From: an uncultured Poribacteria bacterium
GTDB taxonomy: Bacteria > Poribacteria > WGA-4E > WGA-3G
Length of the DNA stretch: 64,000 nucleotides
Direction of reading: 5' to 3'
Assembly: GCA_951813545.1 (NCBI GenBank)
Contig: OX638352.1
Span: 5,675,966-5,739,965 of the forward strand
The position numbers were made by a program, and so were the translations under genes. Below, piece after piece: positions 23,702-31,373 of this stretch (the stretch's first letter is position 1; every line of letters begins with the position of its first letter). The notes beneath the pieces are model-generated. The model worked only from the letters and a program-made list of their open reading frames with translations. It made no database searches and had not been told where the DNA came from.

Positions 23702-25601
23702 CTTGACCTCAAACAGAAGGGGGCGAGAACTCATAGCCGTTAAAAGCCCAGACTACACATTTCCGAAAGAAGCCGGAATGCTCATTAATTCGGGAACGTC
23801 CCGTAGTCTCGTTCTGTCTGGAAATATTCACGATCTTTTTTTTCTGCGCGACGCAGATAGCACGGACTATATTCCACTCATCCCTTTTTTGACCCGCAGC
23901 TGGGATATTCCAGGGTTCGTCCTGATAGTTTATGAACTCAATGGACCTATCCGGTTTGCAAAGGAAGCCGAACGTGAAAAAGTTAAGCGCGCTTTCGAGC
24001 TATGGCGAGGCACAACCGATGCCAATCTTGACATAGATGCAGGCACGTCGCGTCCTTCCCAGACCGGTGCAAGCCGTGGACGGGGTCCATTGCAAGGAGC
24101 ACTTGATGCCGCCGAGACTACTGACCCCTCTTTTGAGCAATACATGAACGATGCAATCGGCAGTCCGACCTTGGCGCTTGAACTCCTAAGACAGTTCTGC
24201 ATGTTGTCCCGATCCACGAATGCCCATGGTGAAAAACTGCTACCTGAAAAACTGATAATTCTGATAGAAGCAACAGATATGTTGCTCCCAGAAGGTGAAA
24301 TTCGGAGTTTGTCGCTTCAAGACAGACATCGGGTCAGCATCGTTCAAGATTGGATTTCCGATTCCAATTTCATGAACGGTAACGATACCGTCATTTTTAT
24401 CACAGAATCGGAAAGCCTCGTGAACTCTCGGATTATGAGGCTGCCGCAGGTCCTTACCGTCGAGATACTATCGCCGGGGATGGAAGAACGCCAACATTTC
24501 ATTTCATGGTTTAACAACACGCCACAACTCGCAGAGAAGCCACTAAATCTTTGGGGCACGCAAGCGCAACTCGCGATGCTCACAGCAGGTTTATCCATAC
24601 AGGCATTACGCCAGCTCCTCCTCTCTGCTCATTATTCTGGAAAAAGATTGGAACCCGACGACGTTATTGGGAAAGTGTCTGAATTTATCGAAGGGCAGCT
24701 GGGTGAGGATGTCGTAGAGTTCAAAAAGCCAGCGCACAGTCTTAAGGACATCGTTGGCAACGAAAAACTGGTGGCGTTTCTGAAGACACAGTTGATTCCA
24801 CGGATTACCTCGACCGGTTCGGATGCAATCCCCGGTATGAGCGTTTGCGGTCCCATCGGTAGCGGAAAAACCTTTATTTTCGAGGGACTCGCCGGTGAAC
24901 TCGACATTCCTGTGCTTGTCCTCAAGAACATTCGGAGTATGTGGTTTGGACAGACGGATGTACTGTTTGAACGGCTTCGGAGGCTCTTGATGGCACTTGT
25001 AAAGGTGCTCATTTTCGTTGACGAAGCGGATACGCAATTTGGCGATGTCGGGAAGGATGCACACAGCACAGAACGCCGTTTGACCGGAAAAATACAGGCG
25101 ATGATGTCGGACCCGCAACTCCGCGGCAATATTACATGGCTCCTGATGACCGCCCGAATTTACAACCTCTCACCTGACTTACGACGAGAAGGCAGAGTCG
25201 GCGATATAGTAATTCCGGTGCTTGACCCAAATGGTGAAGACCGCGAGGCGTTCCTCCGCTGGACGATTGCTAAAGTGCTTCCCGGTCCCCTCCCCGAAGT
25301 GGCAGTCGAACAACTTTCAAAACTGACCGAGGATTATTCCGCAGCGAGTTTCGCATCACTGCGCTCTGATCTGGAAGCCGCCAGTCTCCTCAAGAAAGAC
25401 AAACTAACACTCGATGAAATCATCGCTGTTGTAGAAGACCGGATTCTGCCGAATATTGGACCGATCCGACACTATCAAACCTTGCAAGCCCTCGTGAATT
25501 GCACGCGAAAATCTCTACTTCCCGACGACTATTCCCCAGAAATCCGAGAATCGTGGGTCAAACAGATCGCGCAACTCAAAGCCATCGGAATTAGTGGATA
25601 G
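23694..25601 (+). CDS. AAA+ ATPase next to pspA, start disturbed by the IS
   Basis: 635 residues in the longest frame, whose GTG lies inside the IS right end; an ATG at 23778 would give 607. The native start was probably lost or altered by the insertion. Walker A GPIGSGKT (about 385-392), Walker B VLIFVDEAD (about 437-445) and an LRREGRVG segment resembling an AAA arginine finger are present. The N-terminal region (MLINSGTSRSLVLSGNIHDLFFL) is a separate domain of unknown role. The neighbourhood suggests work with the PspA-like protein on the membrane or its oligomers; this is inference. Confidence 0.85.
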   Translation: MGALTSNRRGRELIAVKSPDYTFPKEAGMLINSGTSRSLVLSGNIHDLFFLRDADSTDYIPLIPFLTRSWDIPGFVLIVYELNGPIRFAKEAEREKVKRAFELWRGTTDANLDIDAGTSRPSQTGASRGRGPLQGALDAAETTDPSFEQYMNDAIGSPTLALELLRQFCMLSRSTNAHGEKLLPEKLIILIEATDMLLPEGEIRSLSLQDRHRVSIVQDWISDSNFMNGNDTVIFITESESLVNSRIMRLPQVLTVEILSPGMEERQHFISWFNNTPQLAEKPLNLWGTQAQLAMLTAGLSIQALRQLLLSAHYSGKRLEPDDVIGKVSEFIEGQLGEDVVEFKKPAHSLKDIVGNEKLVAFLKTQLIPRITSTGSDAIPGMSVCGPIGSGKTFIFEGLAGELDIPVLVLKNIRSMWFGQTDVLFERLRRLLMALVKVLIFVDEADTQFGDVGKDAHSTERRLTGKIQAMMSDPQLRGNITWLLMTARIYNLSPDLRREGRVGDIVIPVLDPNGEDREAFLRWTIAKVLPGPLPEVAVEQLSKLTEDYSAASFASLRSDLEAASLLKKDKLTLDEIIAVVEDRILPNIGPIRHYQTLQALVNCTRKSLLPDDYSPEIRESWVKQIAQLKAIGISG

Positions 25602-25697
25602 CGGGGAAAATCATGCATTAGCACGCAACCCAATTTTGTGTTATAATGCATAGTGCCCCACAAGTATACTACATAATATTTTAGAAGGAGCATTATC

Positions 25698-25964
25698 ATG
25701 TCATATTCTGATGACACCTCCGATGCGATCGTCACTCGCGGCGAGGAAATCTATCAGCAGTACCGTGAAGAGCTTGAATCTCAGTATAAAGGTCAGTTTT
25801 TCGTGGTCGATATTGAAACGGGAAACTATGAAATCGGCGATGAGGATCTAGTCGCTACAGAACGCCTTCTTGCTAAAAATCCAGAGGCTATGACTTACGG
25901 TCTGCGAATCGGTTTTGGGGCAGCTTATCGCCTTGGCTTTAGAATTTCGGATCCAGCACAATGA
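25698..25964 (+). CDS. Small conserved partner of a clan-AA aspartic protease
   Basis: 88 residues, ATG behind GAAGGAG, with a TATAAT-like -10 at about 25642. No known domain was recognised. The segment FVVDIETGNYEIGDEDLVATERLLAKNP and the end YGLRIGFGAAYRLG have the look of the small proteins commonly encoded just upstream of retropepsin-like proteases. Its TGA overlaps the protease ATG (25961-25964), so they were translated together. A truncated second copy of this gene lies at 26342. Confidence 0.65.
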   Translation: MSYSDDTSDAIVTRGEEIYQQYREELESQYKGQFFVVDIETGNYEIGDEDLVATERLLAKNPEAMTYGLRIGFGAAYRLGFRISDPAQ

Positions 25965-26329
25965 TTATAGGAAAAATTAGGGCGGATCGAGAAGCCGTGA
26001 TTGAATTGGAAGTTGTTGGCTTAGCATAACGGGTAAAAATTGAGGCGGTTATTGATACAGGTTTCACTGGTTATTTGATGCTACCAAGCGATTTAATTGA
26101 CCGCCTCAATCTTCCACTGATTGGTAAGCGAGATGTGATTCTCGCTGATGGAACCAACGTTCCCCTCAATTTATACCGTGTGAAAGTGATATGGCACGGC
26201 GTAGAACGTGTGGCGTACGTTCTACGTGCAGATGCTGAATCGTTAGTTGGTATGTCACTGCTTCGTGGAAGTCGCGTGACATTGGATGTGGTAACAAATG
26301 GAGATGTAACGATCACCCCACTCCTATAG
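25961..26329 (+). pseudogene. Clan-AA retropepsin-like aspartic protease with in-frame stop
   Basis: ATG at 25961 overlaps the previous stop. After 22 codons a TAA (26027-26029) interrupts the frame, which then continues with the protease motif AVIDTGFTGYLML and the family segments RDVILADGT and LVGMSLL to the stop at 26329. The active Asp lies after the stop. Reinitiation at the TTG-ATG at 26075-26080 would miss the catalytic motif. Most likely inactive. Confidence 0.75.
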
Positions 26330-26341
26330 AGAGAATCGGCT

Positions 26342-26449
26342 ATGCTATATTCTGATACCACCTCTGAAGTCATCATCGCCCGTGGTGAAGAAATCTATCA
26401 GCCCTTGAGGGGTGAACTTGAATCTCAACACAAAGGGAAAATTTTGTAG
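26342..26449 (+). pseudogene. Truncated second copy of the 88-residue protease partner
   Basis: 35 residues, MLYSDTTSEVIIARGEEIY then LRGELESQHKGK, clearly related to the first 34 residues of the gene at 25698. A base lost near 26440 brings in a stop, and nothing homologous follows. It is a relic of a duplicated cassette. Confidence 0.7.
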
Positions 26450-26497
26450 TTGATTCGGTATAGTAAACATCGCGAGGTGTTGAAAAATAGCACTTTA

Positions 26498-26613
26498 TAG
26501 TAAAACCCGTAATTAACCTATACACCAAAGTAAGGGCGAGGATACAATTCTCGCCAGCGGCGGTGGGGTGTTTGTTCACTGACGAACTGTAAACATATTT
26601 TCGGATTTTACTA
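26498..26613 (-). repeat. TA-flanked MITE, copy 3 (diverged, inverted)
   Basis: TAGTAAA/TTTACTA ends with TA at 26496-26497 and 26614-26615. Read on the minus strand its end TAGTAAAATCCGAAAATA matches the left end of the other copies. The central GCGAGGATACAATTCTCGC hairpin is kept. It ends two bases before the AGAGGAG ribosome site of the TPR gene, so it may contribute to that gene's promoter. Confidence 0.75.
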
Positions 26614-26629
26614 TAAGAGGAGTTTGTTA

Positions 26630-28447
26630 ATGGCACATGACCACAACACAGCATCCGCGGATGCCTACTTCCGACAAGGCAATTCACTCTACGAGATGGA
26701 GCTCTACGAGGAAGCCATTGATGCCTATACCAGTGCAATCCGTTTTAACCCGAATAGTATTATCGCCTTCTACAACCGAGGCCTCGCCAAGGGGAAACTC
26801 GGACAATATGCCGACGCTATACAAGACTTCGACATCGTCATACGCCGGAAACCCGATCTTGCTGAAGCCTACTACAGTCGAGGAAATGCTAACACCAGCC
26901 TCAAACAATACCTCCAAGCTGTCACCGAGTACGATAAGGCGATACTATACAAACCCAATTACGTCGAAGCTTACATGCGCCGGGGTGCTGCGAAACTCTT
27001 CCTCGGTCAGCATGCTGATGCCATAAAAGACTATGACTTCGTTATACAACACACCCCCAATGAAGTCATAGCTTACTACAACCGCGGATTGATCAAAGCT
27101 GAACTCAAACAGTACGCAGCTGCTATTGCGGATTTTGATGAAGCCATACAACGCAATCCCAATAACGCTGAGATTTACATCGACCGGGGAACTGCGAGGT
27201 TTAACTGCCATCAATATGCCCTAGCTGTCCAAGACTTTGACCTCGCTATACAACGCAATCCGGATAGAGCCGATACGTACTACGATCGCGCCGCTGCAAA
27301 GAGTGGACTCGGTCAACACGCAGCGGCCCTCACAGACTATGACAAAGCTATACAACTCAAGCCCGACTATGCTGCAGCCTATAATAGTCGCGGCATGATA
27401 AAATCCGCCCTTGGCGAGTATACTGAAGCCATCAAAGATTATGACGTGGCGATACGATGCCGACCTTCTTACGCCGAAACCTATAACAATCGAGGGGTCG
27501 CGAAACGGGAACTCGGTCAACACGCAGCGGCCCTCACAGACTATGACAAAGCTATACAACTCAAGCCTGATCATATCAAAGCCTATAACAATCGAGGGGC
27601 CGCGAAACGGGAACTCGGCGAATATGCCGCTGCTGTCGCTGATTATGACATCGCCATCCGATGTGACCCCGATTATGCTGAAGCCTACTGTAATCGCGCG
27701 GCTGCGAAGACGGAACTCGGTCAACATGATGCCGCTATGGTAGATCTAGACACAGCAATACATCTCAATCCGAATGGTGCTGCCGCCTATTACAATCGCG
27801 GGGCTGTAAAGGTAATCCAGGGCGAACACGCAGCTGCTATTGCGGATTTTGATGAAGCCATACAACGTAATCCTGACCTTATCGATGCCTATTACAATCG
27901 CGGATTTGCTAAGGGTAATCTTCATCAATATGCCGAGGCAATACAAGACTTTGACATCGTGATACAGCACAAACCTGAAGATGCGCAAACCTATCTCATG
28001 CGCGGTGGTCTAAAGGCTGCCCTCAGTCAATATGCCGAGGCGATACGAGACTTTGACACTGCCCTGCAATACAACCCAGATGATGCCAAAATTTACGTCG
28101 CTCGCGGTACCGCGAGGGCTGCCTGTGGTCAATATACTGAAGCCGTAGAAGACTTTGACATCGCAGTAGAGGACAACCGCGAAATTGACTTTGTTTACCT
28201 CTACCGCGGACATGCCAAAGCAAAACTCGGCAAATATCCCGATGCTATACAAGACTTTGACACGGCGGCACGTCTCAATCCCAATGATCCCCAAATCCCT
28301 CTCCTAAAGGCAGGTGCGAAATTAGAATTAGAGAGATCTCGGGAGGCGAAACAGGATCTTCGCACGGCTTTGAGACTCGCGAAAAAGAAAGGCGATGCGG
28401 ACCTGATAACTCACATTGAAAAAACATTGTGTCGCCTCAAACAGTAA
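26630..28447 (+). CDS. Tetratricopeptide repeat protein
   Basis: 605 residues made almost wholly of about 17 TPR units of 34 residues (for example AYYNRGLAKGKLGQYADAIQDFD). There is no signal peptide or membrane segment, so it is cytosolic unless exported otherwise. The ATG at 26630 follows AGGAG by eight bases. Two units carry a nearly identical DNA stretch (27311-27364 and 27508-27561), evidence of recent internal duplication. TPR solenoids mediate protein contacts; the partner is unknown. An IS-type element follows directly. Confidence 0.88.
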   Translation: MAHDHNTASADAYFRQGNSLYEMELYEEAIDAYTSAIRFNPNSIIAFYNRGLAKGKLGQYADAIQDFDIVIRRKPDLAEAYYSRGNANTSLKQYLQAVTEYDKAILYKPNYVEAYMRRGAAKLFLGQHADAIKDYDFVIQHTPNEVIAYYNRGLIKAELKQYAAAIADFDEAIQRNPNNAEIYIDRGTARFNCHQYALAVQDFDLAIQRNPDRADTYYDRAAAKSGLGQHAAALTDYDKAIQLKPDYAAAYNSRGMIKSALGEYTEAIKDYDVAIRCRPSYAETYNNRGVAKRELGQHAAALTDYDKAIQLKPDHIKAYNNRGAAKRELGEYAAAVADYDIAIRCDPDYAEAYCNRAAAKTELGQHDAAMVDLDTAIHLNPNGAAAYYNRGAVKVIQGEHAAAIADFDEAIQRNPDLIDAYYNRGFAKGNLHQYAEAIQDFDIVIQHKPEDAQTYLMRGGLKAALSQYAEAIRDFDTALQYNPDDAKIYVARGTARAACGQYTEAVEDFDIAVEDNREIDFVYLYRGHAKAKLGKYPDAIQDFDTAARLNPNDPQIPLLKAGAKLELERSREAKQDLRTALRLAKKKGDADLITHIEKTLCRLKQ

Positions 28448-28452
28448 AATCG

Positions 28453-28824
28453 GTGATAGCACCCAACGCCTAAAGGCGTGGGCTTCGGTTTCGTAGACAA
28501 TAGCAGTTTTCCCGAAGGTCAACCGTCTTACGTTGTCTCCACCAGCAGGCGATTCCCCGTATCCTGAAGTAAGCCGATACTGGGCATATCATGCGGAAAC
28601 TTTCATGGCTATCCCCGCCTGCCTCGGTCTAATAGACCCAAAAATTGAAAAAGAGGGCAGCAATACAACGTGCGAGATTTCACCTTCGCTCCGAAACTTA
28701 CGCGCTAACTGCCCAAATACTTTTAGAGTGGTATTGACACTTAACACTTTTTGACTACCTTTCACAATAGCGGACACCTCCTACACAAAGGTATGTGCAG
28801 GGTGAAAGCGGTGTCCAAAGTGTT
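28453..28824 (-). ncRNA. Structured RNA of element B (omegaRNA/HEARO-like)
   Basis: Stems seen: GGGCAG 28655-28660 with CTGCCC 28709-28714; GCAGGCG 28545-28551 with CGCCTGC 28616-28622; AGACAA 28495-28500 with TTGTCT 28533-28538; then the terminal hairpin. The second and third stems covary with those of element A. A 62-codon GTG frame (28589-28777) is not kept in element A, so the conservation is at RNA level. Confidence 0.6.
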
Positions 28825-28830
28825 AGATAT

Positions 28831-28859
28831 AGGATACCATATTTCTCGTGCAATGTCAA
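28831..28859 (-). promoter_or_regulatory. Promoter at left end of element B
   Basis: Minus-strand TTGACA (28859-28854), a 17-base spacer and TATCCT (28836-28831). The position within the element corresponds to the promoter of element A. Confidence 0.6.
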
Positions 28860-28960
28860 CTCCTTTTTGACTTCGCACGAAACATCAATTTAGACCCAAA
28901 GCTAAAGCATTGGGCTTTTTAAGGGAGTCCCGTAAGCGTGGAACCTATGAGAACCTCGTG

Positions 28961-30106
28961 TCAGTTGAGGTTAATAACCTCCCCGCTTGCAGCGGAACGA
29001 TATCCGGCGCAGATGATTTCCACGGAATGCGCTGCAAATTCGGCGTTCATCTCGCTCTCAACATCGTTCTCAACACAATCTACAAATGCGCTGAATTCCC
29101 GTGGCCCATCGTCATCACTGCCGACATCTATCCACTGCTGCTTCGGTCGCACTCCAATCTCTGATTGCGTGCTACTCCACATCCCCATTGGATCCAGTGG
29201 GTGGGGTGTCGGCGGTTCAAATGCCGGTTCAGCGGCAAAAACCTCTAAGCGGTTTGCCGACGCGTCAAACGTCAAAGCACCTTCAGTGCCGATGAGATGT
29301 ACCTTCCGAACGCCGCCTTGCGCGTGACTCTGCCATCCGTAGCGTCCACCGACAATCGTCGCCGTAATTCCATCTTCTAAGGTCAGCACTAAAGCCCCAA
29401 AGTCCTCAAGACCACAGTCGCGATGTTCCGTAAAGAAATAGTTCGCCGTCCCGCCAAACACACGCTGCACCCGCTTCTGGGTCAACCAATTTACCATAGA
29501 CACCGCGTAGACACCGACATCGAACATCTCAGGTTTTGCTTCAACGAAACTGTAGCGTTCCAGAGTAGGTTCTTGGATTCTTTTTTCTCCGACGGGTGCG
29601 GTGCCCGGATGTCCTTTGGAGAATAACACATCACAATGAATTGCCTGAAGTTTACCGATGCGTCCACTCGTCAACGCCCCTTGAACGGTGCGCGCCCAAG
29701 CACTGTGGATGTTGCTAAACATCTGGCTCCGCACACCACTTTTCGCAACCGCATCAACGATTTGGTTTGCACCTTCCGCGTTGAGTGCCATCGGTTTATC
29801 AAGATAGACGTGCTTGCCCGCTTCCGCGCATTTCGCACCTATACGTCCGCGGCGTTCCACATCTGTACAGAGGCTCACGATATGCACGTCCTCGCGTGCT
29901 AATGCTGCGTTGAGGTCTATGAATGGCAAATCCATTGATTCAGCCAGCGAACGTGCCAACGTAATCCGTTCTGGGGGTGCGTCCGGTTCATCAGCGAACG
30001 CCACCAACCGACACCGTGCATCCTGCGCAAAACTCAAGGCGTAATTCTCTTGATGCGTCCGATTCCCACCGAGCAAAAGAACCCCATATTTTCCGTTCTG
30101 TTGCAT
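28961..30106 (-). CDS. Gfo/Idh/MocA family oxidoreductase
   Basis: 381 residues. N-terminal Rossmann region (VLLLGGNRTHQENYA, LVAFADEPDA), IVSLCTDVERR, and the family Lys motif as DKPMA instead of EKP. The C-terminal half has the alpha/beta dimerisation fold pattern with VHLIGTEGALTFD. Such enzymes oxidise or epimerise sugars and inositols with NAD(P); the substrate is unknown. It follows the 147-residue gene by two bases on the same strand, so both are probably one unit. Confidence 0.87.
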   Translation of the reverse strand: MQQNGKYGVLLLGGNRTHQENYALSFAQDARCRLVAFADEPDAPPERITLARSLAESMDLPFIDLNAALAREDVHIVSLCTDVERRGRIGAKCAEAGKHVYLDKPMALNAEGANQIVDAVAKSGVRSQMFSNIHSAWARTVQGALTSGRIGKLQAIHCDVLFSKGHPGTAPVGEKRIQEPTLERYSFVEAKPEMFDVGVYAVSMVNWLTQKRVQRVFGGTANYFFTEHRDCGLEDFGALVLTLEDGITATIVGGRYGWQSHAQGGVRKVHLIGTEGALTFDASANRLEVFAAEPAFEPPTPHPLDPMGMWSSTQSEIGVRPKQQWIDVGSDDDGPREFSAFVDCVENDVESEMNAEFAAHSVEIICAGYRSAASGEVINLN

Positions 30107-30108
30107 GT

Positions 30109-30552
30109 TTAACCCTCCAATGTTATAGGCTGTCCGCTTTCAAGGGACTGTACAATAGCCGCTGTCAGTTCACCTGCGCCACCGAGTTCTGGCGGGGCTG
30201 CATTCAGGTAGTGCCTACCTACCGGTGTTTCGTGGTAGATAACGCCTTTATTACCCACCAACATAATGTCAATCGCCGTCTCAACATCAACCCGATTGAC
30301 ACTCACCAGTGCCATTTGTCCACCTACATAGTGAACCATGACCGTCATCTGTGTCGCTTCCGCGCCTCCCTGTGCATAGACGCTCGCCGGTGCTGAAGGT
30401 ATCCATCCATTCGCGAGCGCTGCCGCCTCACCCAACGATGGCAGCAGATCCGCTGTGTCACCCGCTACATGTAGAACACACCGCAGGAAGACTGGACTCC
30501 CAATCCGATCCTTCTCAATCACAGATTGAACAGATTTTTTAAGCAATTCCAT
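30109..30552 (-). CDS. Small protein resembling a Gfo/Idh/MocA C-terminal domain
   Basis: 147 residues. The text VMVHYVGGQMALVSVNRVDVETAIDIMLVGNKGVIYHE resembles the C-terminal sheet of Gfo/Idh/MocA oxidoreductases, but the Rossmann half is missing. It is directly upstream of a full-length family member. It could be a regulatory or split subunit, or a degenerated oxidoreductase. Assignment is tentative. Confidence 0.6.
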   Translation of the reverse strand: MELLKKSVQSVIEKDRIGSPVFLRCVLHVAGDTADLLPSLGEAAALANGWIPSAPASVYAQGGAEATQMTVMVHYVGGQMALVSVNRVDVETAIDIMLVGNKGVIYHETPVGRHYLNAAPPELGGAGELTAAIVQSLESGQPITLEG

Positions 30553-30627
30553 TTTTTCTCCTATCTTTACTGTAAGAATAATCCTCTAACTACGACACTC
30601 CGTCCCACAAGACACGCGAAAAAAATG

Positions 30628-30657
30628 TTGACGAATCCACTTACATTATGCTATATT
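30628..30657 (+). promoter_or_regulatory. Promoter upstream of the rhodanese gene
   Basis: TTGACG, an 18-base spacer and TATATT, about 115 bases before the ATG. The gap from 30553 to 30771 shows nothing else. Confidence 0.5.
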
Positions 30658-30771
30658 TTGTCAAACTCGTTTTGGCTTTCACTTTATGGATACGGGCTTG
30701 CAAACTGCACCCTACAACGCCAAAATTGACTGAAAATCAACCAGCAATTTTCAATTCCTTTGGAGGAAATA

Positions 30772-31137
30772 ATGCCACTGAAAACCCTTGAACAACTCGT
30801 CGCTGAAGCGAAAGCGAATGTTGGACACATATCACCAGACGAACTCACAGAGGCTACAGAGTCAATCATCCTTTTAGATGTCCGCGACGAACCCGACTAC
30901 GACGAAGAGCATCTACCGAATGCCGTTTCATTGCCGCGCGGCTACCTTGAACTCGATATTGATGAGATCGCCCCTGACGCAGACACACACATCGTTACAT
31001 ATTGCGGTGGTGGCACCCGTGCGACACTCTCCGCACACACTTTAAAAAACATGGGCTATGAAAATGTCTCAGTATTGACAGGTGGTTTCCGTGGTTGGAA
31101 AGCCGAAGGATTATCAACCGAAGAATCCGATGAATAA
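30772..31137 (+). CDS. Rhodanese-like domain protein
   Basis: 121 residues from the ATG at 30772, preceded by GGAGG. Single rhodanese domain: LLDVRDEPDYDEEHLPNAVSLPRG and the active-site loop Cys78-GGGTR. The loop and intact Cys suit sulfur transfer from thiosulfate or a persulfide. Cytosolic, no signal. The partner is not evident from the neighbours. Confidence 0.88.
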   Translation: MPLKTLEQLVAEAKANVGHISPDELTEATESIILLDVRDEPDYDEEHLPNAVSLPRGYLELDIDEIAPDADTHIVTYCGGGTRATLSAHTLKNMGYENVSVLTGGFRGWKAEGLSTEESDE

Positions 31138-31373
31138 GCACATCTCATGTACGTAGATTAGCATAGATAACAAACCTTGTCAAATCTCGGTATTGAGTAG
31201 ATAGAGTCATTCAATCAATTGTCACGAACCACTCTTGTAGGAGGGGTTTGTAACCCCGATTCTTTCTCAGGAAACTGAATGGCTCTGATTGAGTAGGTGG
31301 GTCGATTCCGTTTCCCGTAAACGCAATCGTCCTGTTCAGCACGGTTACATAACTAACACCACACGGAGAAAAA

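Larger units (their letters stand above)
22290..23707 (+). mobile_element. IS200/IS605-type element carrying tnpB (element 2)
   Basis: The left-end hairpin CCCGATCCTTCAGGTTTGGG at 22298-22317 corresponds to those of the other three elements. The right end has AAGCCCCTGCCTTTAGGCAG followed by GGGTGCCTTGAC at 23675-23707. No tnpA is present. Boundaries are uncertain by a few bases. It separates the pspA-like gene from the AAA+ gene. Confidence 0.7.
28453..28931 (-). mobile_element. ORF-less IS200/IS605-type element B
   Basis: 479 bp. Right end at 28453 (minus-strand reading GGGTGCTATCAC after a CGCCTTTAGGCG hairpin), left-end hairpin CCCAATGCTTTAGCTTTGGG and GGGACTCCC at 28895-28931, both matching TnpB element 1. 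Its interior aligns with element A. It contains no transposase or nuclease gene. It lies between two convergent genes, five bases after the TPR stop. Confidence 0.75.

Noticed and set aside
28589..28777. 62-codon GTG frame inside element B with a GGAGG nearby
   Set aside because: Not conserved in element A, where stems rather than codons are kept.
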